A stretch of DNA of 42,565 nt, taken from positions 1-42,565 of the forward strand of contig JAHJJD010000070.1 of assembly GCA_018822845.1 (NCBI GenBank), in the 5' to 3' direction. Of this stretch, positions 32,993-42,565 are shown piece by piece. Each line of letters starts with the position of its first letter. Within the stretch, counting starts at the first letter, position 1. This DNA comes from Gammaproteobacteria bacterium. GTDB lineage: Bacteria > Pseudomonadota > Gammaproteobacteria > Thiotrichales > Thiotrichaceae. The notes beneath the pieces were generated by a model. That model had not been told where the DNA came from. It was given only the letters and a program-made list of their open reading frames with translations, and searched no databases. The position numbers and the translations under genes were made by a program.

Positions 32993-33138
32993 ACTGTATT
33001 CCAGGACGGTAAAGTCGATATCGTCGGCAGCGACCGGTAGGGACCAGCAAGCCTTGTTGTTATAATTGTCTAGCAAGATTCATGCCCGTTATTGGGGAAC
33101 GGTGGGGCAAGGGCAGAAAAAAGTGAAAAAGGGATAAA

Positions 33139-33167
33139 AAAGAGGGGGATTCAACACCCCCCTCTTT
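33139..33167 (-). terminator. Intrinsic terminator after the peptidyl-prolyl isomerase gene
   Basis: The arms AAAGAGGGGG (33139-33148) and CCCCCTCTTT (33158-33167) pair over 10 bases around a 9-base loop. On the minus strand the stem is followed by TTTTTT. It lies 4 bases after the isomerase stop and separates it from the ATP-grasp operon downstream on the same strand. Confidence 0.85.
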
Positions 33168-33170
33168 AAA

Positions 33171-33782
33171 TTACTTGACGACGGAAACCTTGTTGATAAT
33201 CACAGGATCAACCGGAACGTCCTGATGGAAACCACTATTACCGGTTTTCACAGCAACGATAGCGTCAATAACATCCATGCCTTCAGTAACTTTACCGAAA
33301 ACTGCATAGCCCCAGCCCTGTGGCGTTTTGGAGCGGAAGTTCAGGAAGTCATTATTGTTGACGTTGATGAAGAACTGGGAAGATGCAGAATGCGGATCAT
33401 TGGTGCGCGCCATCGCCAGTGTGCCACGGTCGTTTTTCAAACCGTTGTCGGCTTCGTTTTCAACCGGTGGGCGCTTGTCAGCTTTCTCGCGCATGTCAGC
33501 AGTCATGCCACCACCCTGAACCATGAAGCCAGGGATGACGCGGTGGAAAATGGTGCCTGCGTAGAAGCCTTCTTCCACATAAGCCAGAATGTTTGCCACG
33601 GTTTTTGGCGCAGCGGCGGCATCCAGCTCAGCCGTAATGTTACCTTTAGTAGTCTCGATCAGAATAGTGGTCATGTTACCTCCAGAATTGGGTTGCTCTG
33701 CGGCCTTCTCGTCGGCGTTGCATCCGACAGAACCAGTAAGACCCAGTATCATTGCAAAAATAAAAGCGAAAAGGCGTTTCAT
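33171..33782 (-). CDS. Cyclophilin-type peptidyl-prolyl isomerase, probable lipoprotein
   Basis: A protein of 203 residues. It opens with a lipoprotein-like signal ([21 protein letters not shown]), so Cys21 is the likely lipidation site, although SVGC is not an ideal lipobox. The cyclophilin domain follows: [60 protein letters not shown] and [17 protein letters not shown]. The catalytic Arg in FHRVI and the QFFIN residues are present. It assists cis-trans proline isomerisation, probably in the periplasm at a membrane. The start at 33782 is chosen over the longer frame to 33896 because it begins the signal. Confidence 0.9.
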   Translation of the reverse strand: MKRLFAFIFAMILGLTGSVGCNADEKAAEQPNSGGNMTTILIETTKGNITAELDAAAAPKTVANILAYVEEGFYAGTIFHRVIPGFMVQGGGMTADMREKADKRPPVENEADNGLKNDRGTLAMARTNDPHSASSQFFINVNNNDFLNFRSKTPQGWGYAVFGKVTEGMDVIDAIVAVKTGNSGFHQDVPVDPVIINKVSVVK

Positions 33783-33862
33783 TGAGTTATTACCCCGATT
33801 TTGTGCTTTTGTACGGAAAGCGCGCATGATAGCGCAAGAATTATGGCTGTACCAAGCAGCAA

Positions 33863-33952
33863 GTTGCCTTCGCCTCCGCTCAGGCAACGGGTGCACTCAA
33901 TTCAAAGGAAAAACGAGGGCTAAGCGAGCCTGTCGAAGTAGCGGCGAAGCCC
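33863..33952. repeat. REP-like hairpins upstream of the isomerase gene
   Basis: Two small structures lie in the gap 33783-33968. GTTGCCT (33863-33869) pairs with AGGCAAC (33882-33888). GGGCT (33917-33921) pairs with AGCCC (33948-33952) and encloses GAGCCTGTCGAAG, a word often seen in dispersed bacterial repeats. No gene was found in the gap. Confidence 0.35.
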
Positions 33953-33968
33953 GGCAAAAATAGACCGC

Positions 33969-34772
33969 TCACTGATCGATCCGGTACTGATGCACAAACA
34001 TCACATGCAAATCCTGCTTCGGCGTGAAATTAGTCTTTTCCATCACAAAGGTGCGCGCATCGACTTTTTTCACCCCCGTACCGCAAAACGTCAGCTTGTC
34101 CTCAGGGTTTTCCTTTTGCAGGGTCAGGCGGAATTTGCCAATTGGCCCCTTCCAGTTCGCCCCGGTGGTAAGGATGTAATCGACGTAACGCGGTGAGGCA
34201 ACAGACCCTTTCTCTGGCAGGTTAATCTTGTCGATCCATGCGGCAAAGCCTGGCTCAATGCAGTATTTCTCAATCTTGGCGGCGCGGTCTTCTTCACGGA
34301 AATACATCTGTGCCTCACCACCAGTAGCAGGGCGATACTCATGTTTGACGGAAAGTGTTTTACCCGCCGGAAACGTCTGCAACCAATGATGCGTCACCTT
34401 GACGTTGCCATCCTTCTTCTTGATTTCAGTATCGAACGACTTCGGCTTGCCATTGACGGTTACGGAAAAATCCATCGGATTCTGCGATTCCCGATCCAGC
34501 CCCAGATCCTGATCAGACTCAACGGGGAATTCCGGCACCGGAAACGCCACCCGCGCCTCAATATCGTGATCACTGGTATTACGGAAAATGTAGGAAACGC
34601 GAATTTTTTCCTCGCTGATGAACAAGTCCTCCTGCTCCATCGCGATATCGTCAGTTGTACCAAGCACGATTCCACCCGCCCCCAAGGCGGCAACCGCATC
34701 ATTGGCCTGCACGCTAGCAGACAACCAGAAACAGGTGCACAGGCATAATGCAGGAAATATCCCCTGTTGCAT
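33969..34772 (-). CDS. DUF4424 family secreted protein
   Basis: A protein of 267 residues. A signal peptide (MQQGIFPALCLCTCFWLSAS with VQA) is followed by NDAVAALGAGGIVLGTTDDIAMEQEDLFIS, the start of DUF4424 proteins. Later parts, RVSYIFRNTSDHDIEARVAF, TFPAGKTLSVKHEYRPATGG and FRLTLQKENPEDKLTFCG, fit an immunoglobulin-like beta protein. The family is periplasmic and its function is unknown. The start at 34772 follows AGAGGGA at good spacing; the longer frame to 34820 adds 16 codons without support. It is divergent from the osmC operon, with no partner on its strand. Confidence 0.85.
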   Translation of the reverse strand: MQQGIFPALCLCTCFWLSASVQANDAVAALGAGGIVLGTTDDIAMEQEDLFISEEKIRVSYIFRNTSDHDIEARVAFPVPEFPVESDQDLGLDRESQNPMDFSVTVNGKPKSFDTEIKKKDGNVKVTHHWLQTFPAGKTLSVKHEYRPATGGEAQMYFREEDRAAKIEKYCIEPGFAAWIDKINLPEKGSVASPRYVDYILTTGANWKGPIGKFRLTLQKENPEDKLTFCGTGVKKVDARTFVMEKTNFTPKQDLHVMFVHQYRIDQ

Positions 34773-34929
34773 GACAATTCCCTCTATCATTGTAATCACC
34801 CCCCAAGTATAGCCATGCAAGCTGGCAGCCTGCCGACCTTTCAGCTAACATTCCGCCATTGTTGAGCGGAATCCACGCCGGTATTGTCCTTTACTGGACA
34901 AGTCATTAGCCAGCAAGGAAAATGCCGAA

Positions 34930-34998
34930 GTCGGCTGGATGAGGCAGACGTCGTACATTGCTACGGTTACAGAAGCGTCTGTACCCTATCCAGCCGAC
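34930..34998 (+). promoter_or_regulatory. Structured leader upstream of the osmC-like gene
   Basis: Three nested helices can be drawn. P1 is GTCGGCTGGAT (34930-34940) with ATCCAGCCGAC (34988-34998), 11 perfect pairs. P2 is GCAGACG (34944-34950) with CGTCTGT (34976-34982), 7 pairs including one G-T. P3 is CGTA (34952-34955) with TACG (34962-34965). The block ends 39 bases before the start codon at 35038, so it should fold in the 5' leader of the osmC-cysS transcript if transcription starts upstream. It does not match a riboswitch class I recognise. A simple hairpin ATTCCGC (34850-34856) with GCGGAAT (34866-34872) lies further upstream. Confidence 0.4.
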
Positions 34999-35037
34999 GC
35001 CTTCCACCCCGACTTCCAGACCAGACAAAGGAACCCA

Positions 35038-35457
35038 ATGGACGCACAACCCAAAGATCCACATACCGTTATAGTGAACCTGCGCGACAAGGAAGGTGCC
35101 TATACCTGCAACATCAAGGCTGGCAAACATGAAATGGTAGCGGATGAACCCGTTCCCCTCGGCGGTGACGATCTGGGTGCTGCGCCCTACCAATACCTGA
35201 AAGCAGCCCTGGGGGCATGCACTGCCATGACCCTGCGCATGTATGCCGAACGCAAGAAATGGTTGGTGGAAGACGTGATTGTGACCCTCAGTCACAGCCG
35301 TGACTCCAACAAGCAAAGTGTTTTCTCCCGCGACATCAAGATCGTCGGCGAACTGACCGACGACCAGCGCGAACGCCTGCTGGACATCGCCGACCGTTGC
35401 CCGGTACACAAAACCCTGAGCCACGGCGCAACCGTTTTAAGCAAACTCGTTGACTAA
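35038..35457 (+). CDS. OsmC/Ohr family protein
   Basis: A protein of 139 residues. The pattern PLGGDDLGAAPYQYLKAALG then ACTAMTLRMYAERKKW, with the first Cys, and DRCPVHKTLSHG, with the second Cys, is that of OsmC-type peroxiredoxins. These reduce organic hydroperoxides with the Cys pair and are cytoplasmic. AAGGA lies at good spacing before the ATG at 35038. The 33-codon longer frame from 34939 runs through the leader structure and is rejected. It is 14 bases before cysS and probably co-transcribed. The specific physiological substrate is not known. Confidence 0.9.
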   Translation: MDAQPKDPHTVIVNLRDKEGAYTCNIKAGKHEMVADEPVPLGGDDLGAAPYQYLKAALGACTAMTLRMYAERKKWLVEDVIVTLSHSRDSNKQSVFSRDIKIVGELTDDQRERLLDIADRCPVHKTLSHGATVLSKLVD

Positions 35458-35471
35458 ACTGAAGCAGCACC

Positions 35472-36860
35472 ATGTTACAAATCTACAATAGCCTGACCCG
35501 TCAAAAAGAAACGTTTATTCCCATCGTTCCCCGCCAGGTACGCATGTACGTCTGCGGCATGACGGTTTACGACTATTGTCACCTCGGCCATGCCCGCGTC
35601 ATGGTGGTATTCGACACGGTTTACCGCTACCTGAAAGCCAGCGGTTACGCCGTCCAGTACGTGCGCAATATTACCGACATCGACGACAAGATCATCAAGC
35701 GGGCGGCGGAAAACGGTGAGCCTATCGACGCACTGACCCAGCGTTTCATCGACGCCATGCACGCAGACGAAGATTCCCTGAAAGTGCTGCGCCCGACCGA
35801 CGAACCGCGCGCCACTGGCAATATTCCGGAAATGCTGGCCATGATCCAGACCCTGCTGGACAAAGGCATTGCCTATCAGGGCAGCAACGGCGATGTTTAC
35901 TACGATGTCTCGAAATTTGACGGTTACGGCAAACTTTCCGGGCGCAAACTGGAAGACATGCGCGCAGGTGAACGTGTCGCGGTGGATGAAGTGAAAGACG
36001 ACCCGATGGATTTCGTCTTGTGGAAAGCCAGCAAACCCGGCGACCCATCCTGGGATGCGCCGTGGGGAGCAGGCCGCCCCGGCTGGCATATCGAATGTTC
36101 CGCCATGTCGCAGAAACTGCTGGGCGAGCATTTCGACATCCATGGCGGCGGTAGCGACTTGCAGTTCCCGCACCATGAAAACGAAATCGCCCAAAGCGAA
36201 GGCTGCACCGGCCACCGGCATGTCAATTACTGGATGCACAACGGTTTCATCCGCATTAACGATGAGAAGATGTCCAAATCGCTGGGTAATTTCTTCACCA
36301 TCCGCGAAGTGCTGCAACACTACCGGGCGGCGGAAGTACGTTTCTTCATGCTCAACAGCCATTACCGCAGCCAGTTGAACTACGCCACCGACCAACTGGA
36401 TGCGGCGCGCGCTTCCCTGAACCGACTGTACACGGCTCTGCGCGGCCTGCCGGAAGCGGGAGCAGCCATGCATACCGATTACGAGCGCCGCTTCAGCGCA
36501 GCCATGGATGACGATTTCAATACGCCGGAAGCCATTGCCGTCATGTTCGAGCTTGCCCGTGACATCAACCGCATCCGCACCACGCAAAGTGACTGGGCGG
36601 CTGCTTCATTGGGTGCATTGCTGAAACTGCTCGGCAAAACCCTCGGCCTGTTGCAGGACGACCCGGATGAATGGCTCAAGGGTGCTGTCACCCGTGTTGA
36701 TGGCTTGAGTGACGCCGACATCGAAGCCTTGATCCAGCAACGTCTGGATGCGCGCACCAACAAAAACTGGGCGGAATCCGACCGCATCCGCGATGAACTG
36801 AAAGCCAAAGGCGTCATTCTCGAAGATAGCGCAGGCAAAACAACCTGGCGGCGGGCGTAA
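35472..36860 (+). CDS. cysS: Cysteine-tRNA ligase
   Basis: A protein of 462 residues. Class I synthetase motifs are HLGH ([16 protein letters not shown]) and KMSKS ([16 protein letters not shown]). The zinc ligands typical of CysRS are visible in [23 protein letters not shown] and [13 protein letters not shown]. The C-terminal anticodon-binding helix bundle ends [20 protein letters not shown]. It charges tRNA-Cys with cysteine. It shares an operon with the OsmC protein upstream and the flavoprotein downstream (33-base gap), an association with thiol chemistry. Confidence 0.97.
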   Translation: MLQIYNSLTRQKETFIPIVPRQVRMYVCGMTVYDYCHLGHARVMVVFDTVYRYLKASGYAVQYVRNITDIDDKIIKRAAENGEPIDALTQRFIDAMHADEDSLKVLRPTDEPRATGNIPEMLAMIQTLLDKGIAYQGSNGDVYYDVSKFDGYGKLSGRKLEDMRAGERVAVDEVKDDPMDFVLWKASKPGDPSWDAPWGAGRPGWHIECSAMSQKLLGEHFDIHGGGSDLQFPHHENEIAQSEGCTGHRHVNYWMHNGFIRINDEKMSKSLGNFFTIREVLQHYRAAEVRFFMLNSHYRSQLNYATDQLDAARASLNRLYTALRGLPEAGAAMHTDYERRFSAAMDDDFNTPEAIAVMFELARDINRIRTTQSDWAAASLGALLKLLGKTLGLLQDDPDEWLKGAVTRVDGLSDADIEALIQQRLDARTNKNWAESDRIRDELKAKGVILEDSAGKTTWRRA

Positions 36861-36893
36861 TTCGCCCCCACACAACGGATACGGACACAGACA

Positions 36894-38021
36894 ATGAACA
36901 AAATCACCATTATCGGCGCAGGATTTGCCGGTCTCAGCGCCATTCGCCAGTTACGCAAGCTGGACAAGGAAGTGGAAATCACGCTGGTTGCACCGCGCGC
37001 AGAATTGCATTACCTGCCCGGCATCATCTGGATTCCCAACAAACTGCGTAAACGTGAAGACCTGATTGTCCCGCTGGACAATTTCCTGCATCGCATGAAC
37101 GTCAAGTTTCACCAGGGCAATGCCAACGGCTTGCGCAATGGTGGGCGGATTGTGGAAACTGATACCGGCGAAATCCACAATGATGGCCTGATCATTGCCT
37201 CGGGCGGGCGCTTCATCAAGAAACTGCCAGGCATTGAACACGCCATTACTCCCTGCGAAGGCATCAGCGCCGCCGAAAAAATCCGCGACCGACTGGAAAC
37301 GATGCAAAGTGGCAGCATTGCCGTAGGTTTTGCGGGCAACCCCAACGAACCCAGCGCCATGCGTGGCGGGCCGATGTTTGAATTCCTGTTTGGCATCGAT
37401 ACCCTGCTACGGCAGCAAGGCCGCCGCGACAAGTTCCACCTGACTTTCTTCAGCCCGGCACCTCAACCCGGTAACCGTCTTGGCCCCAAAGCCATGTCTG
37501 GTCTGCTATCGGAAATGGGCAAGCGCGGCATCGAAACCCACCTAGGCCACAAGATGAAAGGTTTCGAGGCAGACAAGGTGAAAACCGAAGGCGGCGAATT
37601 CAATGCCGACCTGATCCTGTTCATGCCCGGCATGACCGGCAACCAGTGGTTCGACAAGACCGAACTGCCGCGCTCTGCTGGCGGTCTGCTCAAAGCCGAC
37701 CAGCACTGTAAAGTCGAAGGCTGGGAAAAGGTTTACGTCGCAGGCGATTCCGGCAGTTTCCCCGGCCCCGACTGGATGCCAAAACAGGCGCACATGGCTG
37801 ACCTGCAAGCTGAAGCAGCAGCGAAAAACCTGTTAGGTGATCTGAACGGCGGAGCGGCGGATGCAACCTTCAAGGTTGAACTGGTGTGTATCGTCGATTC
37901 CGTCAACAAGGGGACATTGGTGGCGCGCAATGAAAAGCGCTCACTGGTGCTGCCGTCTTGCCGCGTGTTCCACTGGATGAAGCGCGGGTTTGAATGGTGG
38001 TATCTGCGCCAGTACCGTTAA
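36894..38021 (+). CDS. FAD-dependent oxidoreductase, sulfide:quinone-reductase-like
   Basis: A protein of 375 residues. An N-terminal FAD site (ITIIGAGFAGLSAIRQLRKL), a second glycine-rich site (SIAVGFAGNPNEPSAMRGGP, then MFEFLF), the FAD-flavin motif EKVYVAGDSGSFPGPDWMPK, and an amphipathic C-terminal helix (FHWMKRGFEWWYLRQYR) are the layout of sulfide:quinone oxidoreductases and related NDH-2-like proteins. Cysteines occur in ITPCEG, QHCKVE, LVCIVD and LPSCRV. Whether two of them form the SQR sulfide-reactive pair is unclear, so sulfide oxidation is inferred from resemblance only. The protein would bind the inner membrane surface and reduce quinone. It is the last gene of the osmC-cysS cluster, ended by a strong terminator. 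Confidence 0.8.
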   Translation: MNKITIIGAGFAGLSAIRQLRKLDKEVEITLVAPRAELHYLPGIIWIPNKLRKREDLIVPLDNFLHRMNVKFHQGNANGLRNGGRIVETDTGEIHNDGLIIASGGRFIKKLPGIEHAITPCEGISAAEKIRDRLETMQSGSIAVGFAGNPNEPSAMRGGPMFEFLFGIDTLLRQQGRRDKFHLTFFSPAPQPGNRLGPKAMSGLLSEMGKRGIETHLGHKMKGFEADKVKTEGGEFNADLILFMPGMTGNQWFDKTELPRSAGGLLKADQHCKVEGWEKVYVAGDSGSFPGPDWMPKQAHMADLQAEAAAKNLLGDLNGGAADATFKVELVCIVDSVNKGTLVARNEKRSLVLPSCRVFHWMKRGFEWWYLRQYR

Positions 38022-38036
38022 TGTCTGAACCGGCAT

Positions 38037-38065
38037 AAAAAAGCCCCGCATTGCGGGGCTTTTTT
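38037..38065. terminator. Bidirectional intrinsic terminator
   Basis: AAAAAAGCCCCGC (38037-38049), loop ATT, GCGGGGCTTTTTT (38053-38065). The GC stem is flanked by A and T runs, so it works in both directions. It serves the flavoprotein gene on the plus strand and groEL on the minus strand, which ends at 38085. Confidence 0.92.
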
Positions 38066-38084
38066 ATGGGAGAGAAACGGCTGA

Positions 38085-39737
<1,653 letters not shown>

Positions 39738-39769
39738 TCAAATCTTGTCCGGACAGGAATTACTGGCGC

Positions 39770-40060
39770 TTAGCCTTCGATGATGGCCAGCAGGTCTTCT
39801 TCGCGCATGATCAGCACTTCATTGCCGTCGATTTTGACGGTAGTGCCTGCATACTTGCCAAACAGAACCTTGTCGCCAACCTTGACTTGCAGGGCTGCAC
39901 GTTCACCATTGTCTGCCATCTTGCCTGGGCCGACTGCCAGCACTTCACCACGATCAGGCTTCTCGGTAGCACTGTCTGGAATGATGATGCCACTAGCGGT
40001 CTTGCGCTCTTCTTCCATACGGCGCACTACAACGCGGTCATGCAAAGGACGAATATTCAT
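39770..40060 (-). CDS. groES: Co-chaperonin GroES
   Basis: A protein of 96 residues starting [20 protein letters not shown]. It has the mobile-loop region [15 protein letters not shown] and the conserved [20 protein letters not shown] and [13 protein letters not shown] end. It caps the GroEL ring in the cytoplasm. AGGAGA lies before the ATG. It is the first gene of the groESL operon and the nearest to the CIRCE element (40110-40136), so it should be repressed by HrcA outside heat shock. Confidence 0.98.
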   Translation of the reverse strand: MNIRPLHDRVVVRRMEEERKTASGIIIPDSATEKPDRGEVLAVGPGKMADNGERAALQVKVGDKVLFGKYAGTTVKIDGNEVLIMREEDLLAIIEG

Positions 40061-40109
40061 CGGAATTGTCTCCTCGAACCAATAGAATTTAGGGTATTCA
40101 GGTTTGTTG

Positions 40110-40136
40110 TTAGCACTCAGTGCCAGTGAGTGCTAA
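40110..40136. promoter_or_regulatory. CIRCE operator of groESL
   Basis: TTAGCACTC (40110-40118), nine-base spacer, GAGTGCTAA (40128-40136). This is a perfect match to the CIRCE consensus bound by the heat-shock repressor HrcA. It overlaps the end of the predicted -10 and the expected transcription start of groESL, so binding would block transcription. Confidence 0.95.
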
Positions 40137-40163
40137 TAATAAGGTCGGGTCGGGCAAAGTCAA
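40136..40163 (-). promoter_or_regulatory. Sigma-70-type promoter of groESL
   Basis: On the minus strand TTGACT (40163-40158) and TATTAT (40141-40136) are spaced by 16 bases, giving good -35 and -10 boxes. Transcription would begin inside the CIRCE element and continue into groES at 40060. The -35 has five of six consensus bases and the -10 has five of six. No sigma-32 type promoter was sought in detail. Confidence 0.6.
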
Positions 40164-40187
40164 GGGAAGGAGAGCGAATTTTTTTGG

Positions 40188-40649
40188 TCAAGGCAGAAAC
40201 TGGTCATCATCCTTGCGGCGAACGACTTCCCCTTCAATATAGCGGCTACCTTGCGAGGAAGAGGTCTGGCGATGAAATCCACTGGTGGAGACAACCGCAC
40301 GTTTTAGCAACAACTTCAATAGCAAATAGCGGGTTGGCGGCAATACACACAACAACCCCAGGATGTCGGTAAAAAAACCAGGAATGATGAACAACAAGCC
40401 ACCGACCAACAACACCACACCCTCAAGCATGGTCTGCGCCGGGAGCTGACCCTCATTGACACTGCGCTGGACGCGCGCCAACGTAGCAAAGCCCTGATGG
40501 CGTAGCAGGAATATCCCCAGCATTCCGGCCAGTATCAGCAGCAAAATCGTGGGCAAAGCCCCGATTGCACTGCCGACCTTAATTAACAGCCAGATTTCAA
40601 TGAACGGGAGAACGAGAAACAACAAGGCAAAAACGGGGAACGGACGCAT
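40188..40649 (-). CDS. fxsA: FxsA family membrane protein
   Basis: A protein of 153 residues with three to four membrane helices: FALLFLVLPFIEIWLLIKVG, ALPTILLLILAGMLGIFLLR and LEGVVLLVGGLLFIIPGFFT, then DILGLLCVLPPTRYLLLKLL. FxsA of E. coli overrides exclusion of phage T7 by the F plasmid; the ordinary function is unknown. The tail after residue 130 is soluble and basic/acidic. It sits just upstream of groESL on the same strand, a common neighbour arrangement, with its stop 25 bases before the groESL promoter. Confidence 0.92.
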   Translation of the reverse strand: MRPFPVFALLFLVLPFIEIWLLIKVGSAIGALPTILLLILAGMLGIFLLRHQGFATLARVQRSVNEGQLPAQTMLEGVVLLVGGLLFIIPGFFTDILGLLCVLPPTRYLLLKLLLKRAVVSTSGFHRQTSSSQGSRYIEGEVVRRKDDDQFLP

Positions 40650-40724
40650 GGGATTTCCATCATGACTAACAATACCTTTGTATATCAGTCCACCCTACCC
40701 GTTTTCAAGTCATCAAGCTGGAAA

Positions 40725-42565
40725 TCAGGCTGCCGCAGCATTTGAACCGAGTTCCCCTTTCACACGATCGCATAACTGCACCAGTGGAATCGGGCGTCCA
40801 CAATAGTAACCCTGCGCGAAATCCACCCCGATCCGCCGCAAGTGTTGTAGCGTTTCAGCATCTTCGACCAACTCTGCGATCGTCAGCAGATTCATCACCT
40901 GACCAACATCATGCACCGCCTTGACCATCGCCGCATCAACCGGGTTGGTAACCAGGTTATGCACAAAATTACCGTCTATTTTCAGGTAGCTCAACGGCAA
41001 TTCGCGCAGATAACTGAGAGAAGAAAAGCCACTGCCGAAATCATCCAGCACCAGATGGCAACCCAAGCCATGCAAGGCATTCATCACCCGCTTGGTATGG
41101 ACAAAATTGCTGATGGCAACCGATTCGGAAATCTCGAAACAGATCATACCGGGTTCGATGCCGTATTCCCTGATCTGACGCTCTACATACTGGAACAATT
41201 CCGGATCCTGTACAGACTGGGCAGACAGGTTAATCATCAGCCGTGTATCAATGCACTGCCCTGTCTTTTTATTACAACGGCAATCGGCCAGCATTGCCAG
41301 CGATTTACGGATGATCCAGCGGTCGATGCCAGTCATCATGTCCAGGCGATCCGCAACAGGCAAGAAACTGCCTGGGCTCAACAACGCCTGACGAAATGGC
41401 AATCGCAGCAGGATTTCATACTGGCGGAACCGGCTCGCGTGCTCCGCCCTTAATGGTGCCACCGGCTGGGCAAACAGAATAAAACGGTCATCACGGACAG
41501 CATCCCGTAGTAATTTGCTCCAGTCATGTACCCGCTGGCTGGACATTTCGTGAACCGTTTCAGTCTCATGAACAAAGACCTGATTGCGGCCCAACGCTTT
41601 CGCGGTATAACACGCCTTGTCTGCATCCGAAAACAACTGCTTAATCTGGACGCTCGCCGCAGGCATAAACTCCAGCAAGCCAATACTTGCACCGATGGAA
41701 AATACCTTCCCGTCCCGGCTGAAGCGGAAATTACGTATTTCGGTCAGGATCGAATCCATGATGCTGCGGCCCTTTTCCACGTTGCAACCTTCCAGGAAAA
41801 TGGCAAACTCATCCCCGCCAATCCGGGCCACCTTATCCGAGCGACGCACTGCCCGCAAAAAGATTTGTGCGACCTGTTTCAAAAGCTCGTCGCCCGCCGA
41901 ATGGCCGCAGGTATCATTGATAATTTTGAAATTATCCAGATCCACGCTGGCTAAAACATGTGTACGCGCCAGCGCGGAGGTATCATGCGCGAGTTGCTCC
42001 ACATATTGCTCAAAGCTGGAGCGATTCATTAAGTCTGTCAATGGATCACGCGAAGCCTGCCGATACAAGCGGTTAATAACCTTGCGGTCTGCCGTGACAT
42101 CACGAAAGATAAAAACCACAGCCTTGCAATCATCCAGAATGCAGGTCGTATTCAATTCAACAAAGCGGTATTCGCCAACACGGGGAAACAGTTTCACCTG
42201 ACCGAATTGTAACGGATGGGCAGGATATGTCCGGTTACTGTCGTAAATACGGTCCATCAAGGCGTGACCCTGCAAATCTTCCAGCGTCAGGACTGTATTG
42301 ACCGGCTTACCCAGCACCTTGTCCCGTGACCACAACGTCAGCTTTTCAGCGCTGGCGTTCATATAAGTGATATGTCCTTGCAAGTCGCCGACGATGACCC
42401 CTCCCGCCAAAGCATCCAGTACCCATTCCGTATTGATTTGTTCGAATGCCGATGCAACAGCAACAGGTTGCTGGACAGAACTCCCGCCATCAGGAACAAC
42501 CTCTTCTGGGACAACATCGCCCTTGCGGCCCAAACGGAACAGGGCATAAACCAAACCACTCTGGA
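40725..42565 (-). CDS. PAS-GGDEF-EAL cyclic-di-GMP protein, N-terminus cut by window edge
   Basis: The frame is open to base 42565, so the true start is probably outside; a TTG at 42554 is unlikely to be the start. The visible 613 residues are a PAS domain (VLDALAGGVIVGDLQGHITY), a GGDEF domain (SRDPLTDLMNRSSFEQYVEQ, then RIGGDEFAIFL) and an EAL domain (YEILLRLP, INLSAQSVQDPELFQYVERQ, CFEISESVAI, LDDFGSGFSSLSYLREL, YLKIDGNF, DFAQGYYCGRPIP). The GGDEF is intact, with an RxxD inhibitory site (RRSD) five residues before RIGGDEF. The EAL motif reads EIL but keeps its Glu, and loop 6 DDFGSGFSS and the catalytic Lys are present. Both cyclase and phosphodiesterase activities are possible; the PAS domain probably sets the balance. 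Confidence 0.92.
   Translation of the reverse strand, partial: QSGLVYALFRLGRKGDVVPEEVVPDGGSSVQQPVAVASAFEQINTEWVLDALAGGVIVGDLQGHITYMNASAEKLTLWSRDKVLGKPVNTVLTLEDLQGHALMDRIYDSNRTYPAHPLQFGQVKLFPRVGEYRFVELNTTCILDDCKAVVFIFRDVTADRKVINRLYRQASRDPLTDLMNRSSFEQYVEQLAHDTSALARTHVLASVDLDNFKIINDTCGHSAGDELLKQVAQIFLRAVRRSDKVARIGGDEFAIFLEGCNVEKGRSIMDSILTEIRNFRFSRDGKVFSIGASIGLLEFMPAASVQIKQLFSDADKACYTAKALGRNQVFVHETETVHEMSSQRVHDWSKLLRDAVRDDRFILFAQPVAPLRAEHASRFRQYEILLRLPFRQALLSPGSFLPVADRLDMMTGIDRWIIRKSLAMLADCRCNKKTGQCIDTRLMINLSAQSVQDPELFQYVERQIREYGIEPGMICFEISESVAISNFVHTKRVMNALHGLGCHLVLDDFGSGFSSLSYLRELPLSYLKIDGNFVHNLVTNPVDAAMVKAVHDVGQVMNLLTIAELVEDAETLQHLRRIGVDFAQGYYCGRPIPLVQLCDRVKGELGSNAAAA

Noticed and set aside
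34884-35132. Small plus-strand ORF and an earlier start for the OsmC gene in the 265-base gap
   Set aside because: These run through the hairpin leader and lack ribosome-binding sites. The ATG at 35038 has AAGGA at proper spacing and matches the OsmC family start.

Overview
This 42.6 kb window looks like the chromosome of a Gram-negative gammaproteobacterium of moderately high GC. The signs are lipid A/LPS core genes (waaC, waaA, lpxH), a Lol lipoprotein exporter, comEC, an agmatine route to putrescine (aguA/aguB), and a sulfide:quinone-reductase-like flavoprotein. A sulfur-oxidising Thiotrichales member (Thiothrix-like) would fit, but that placement is my inference from gene content. Most of the window is ordinary core genome. 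No tRNA, rRNA, CRISPR array, prophage or defence island was recognised.

Layout. 1-4.1 kb: envelope genes, namely a 5'-truncated GT4 glycosyltransferase, a PAP2 phosphatase, a GNAT acetyltransferase, and convergent waaC/waaA. 4.3-7.3 kb: an RMD1/DUF155 membrane protein, an EmrE-like SMR exporter, and an atypical pyruvate kinase with an extra N-terminus and no C-terminal domain. 7.4-14.6 kb: the phosphate regulon pstS-pstC-pstA-pstB-phoU-phoR. PhoB-type direct repeats lie before pstS and pstC, a terminator separates those two genes, and a fragment encoding the end of a PhoB-like winged helix sits where phoB would normally be. 14.6-20.1 kb (minus strand): comEC, a very long tail-anchored protein built of RD-containing heptads, and lpxH. 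20.1-23.8 kb: DUF2062 and the Lol exporter (two tandem LolC/E paralogues plus LolD).

23.9-26.2 kb: a small secreted protein, aguA (carrying an in-frame palindromic repeat insertion) and aguB. 26.2-27.1 kb: an internally deleted IS630-type element with both ends preserved. 27.1-33.0 kb (minus strand): a three-gene set of circularly permuted ATP-grasp, alpha-E protein and transglutaminase-DUF2126, a widespread but poorly understood putative peptide-ligase/peptidase system. A perfect 23-bp inverted repeat lies inside this operon. 33.1-38.0 kb: a lipoprotein peptidyl-prolyl isomerase, a DUF4424 protein, then an OsmC protein preceded by a structured leader, cysS and an SQR-like flavoprotein. 38.0-42.6 kb (minus strand): groEL and groES under a perfect CIRCE operator, fxsA, and a PAS-GGDEF-EAL protein running off the right edge.

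How they work together. The pst/phoU/phoR block senses and imports phosphate. Its response regulator must be encoded elsewhere if the PhoB sites are used. The LPS, Lol and LpxH genes build the outer membrane. AguA and AguB convert agmatine to putrescine. GroES/GroEL are probably under HrcA control. The least explained items are the RD-heptad protein, the phoB remnant, the ATP-grasp/alpha-E/transglutaminase operon with its repeat, and the structured leader before osmC. No stretch over about 300 bases lacks a gene, apart from the IS630 derivative, which is described.
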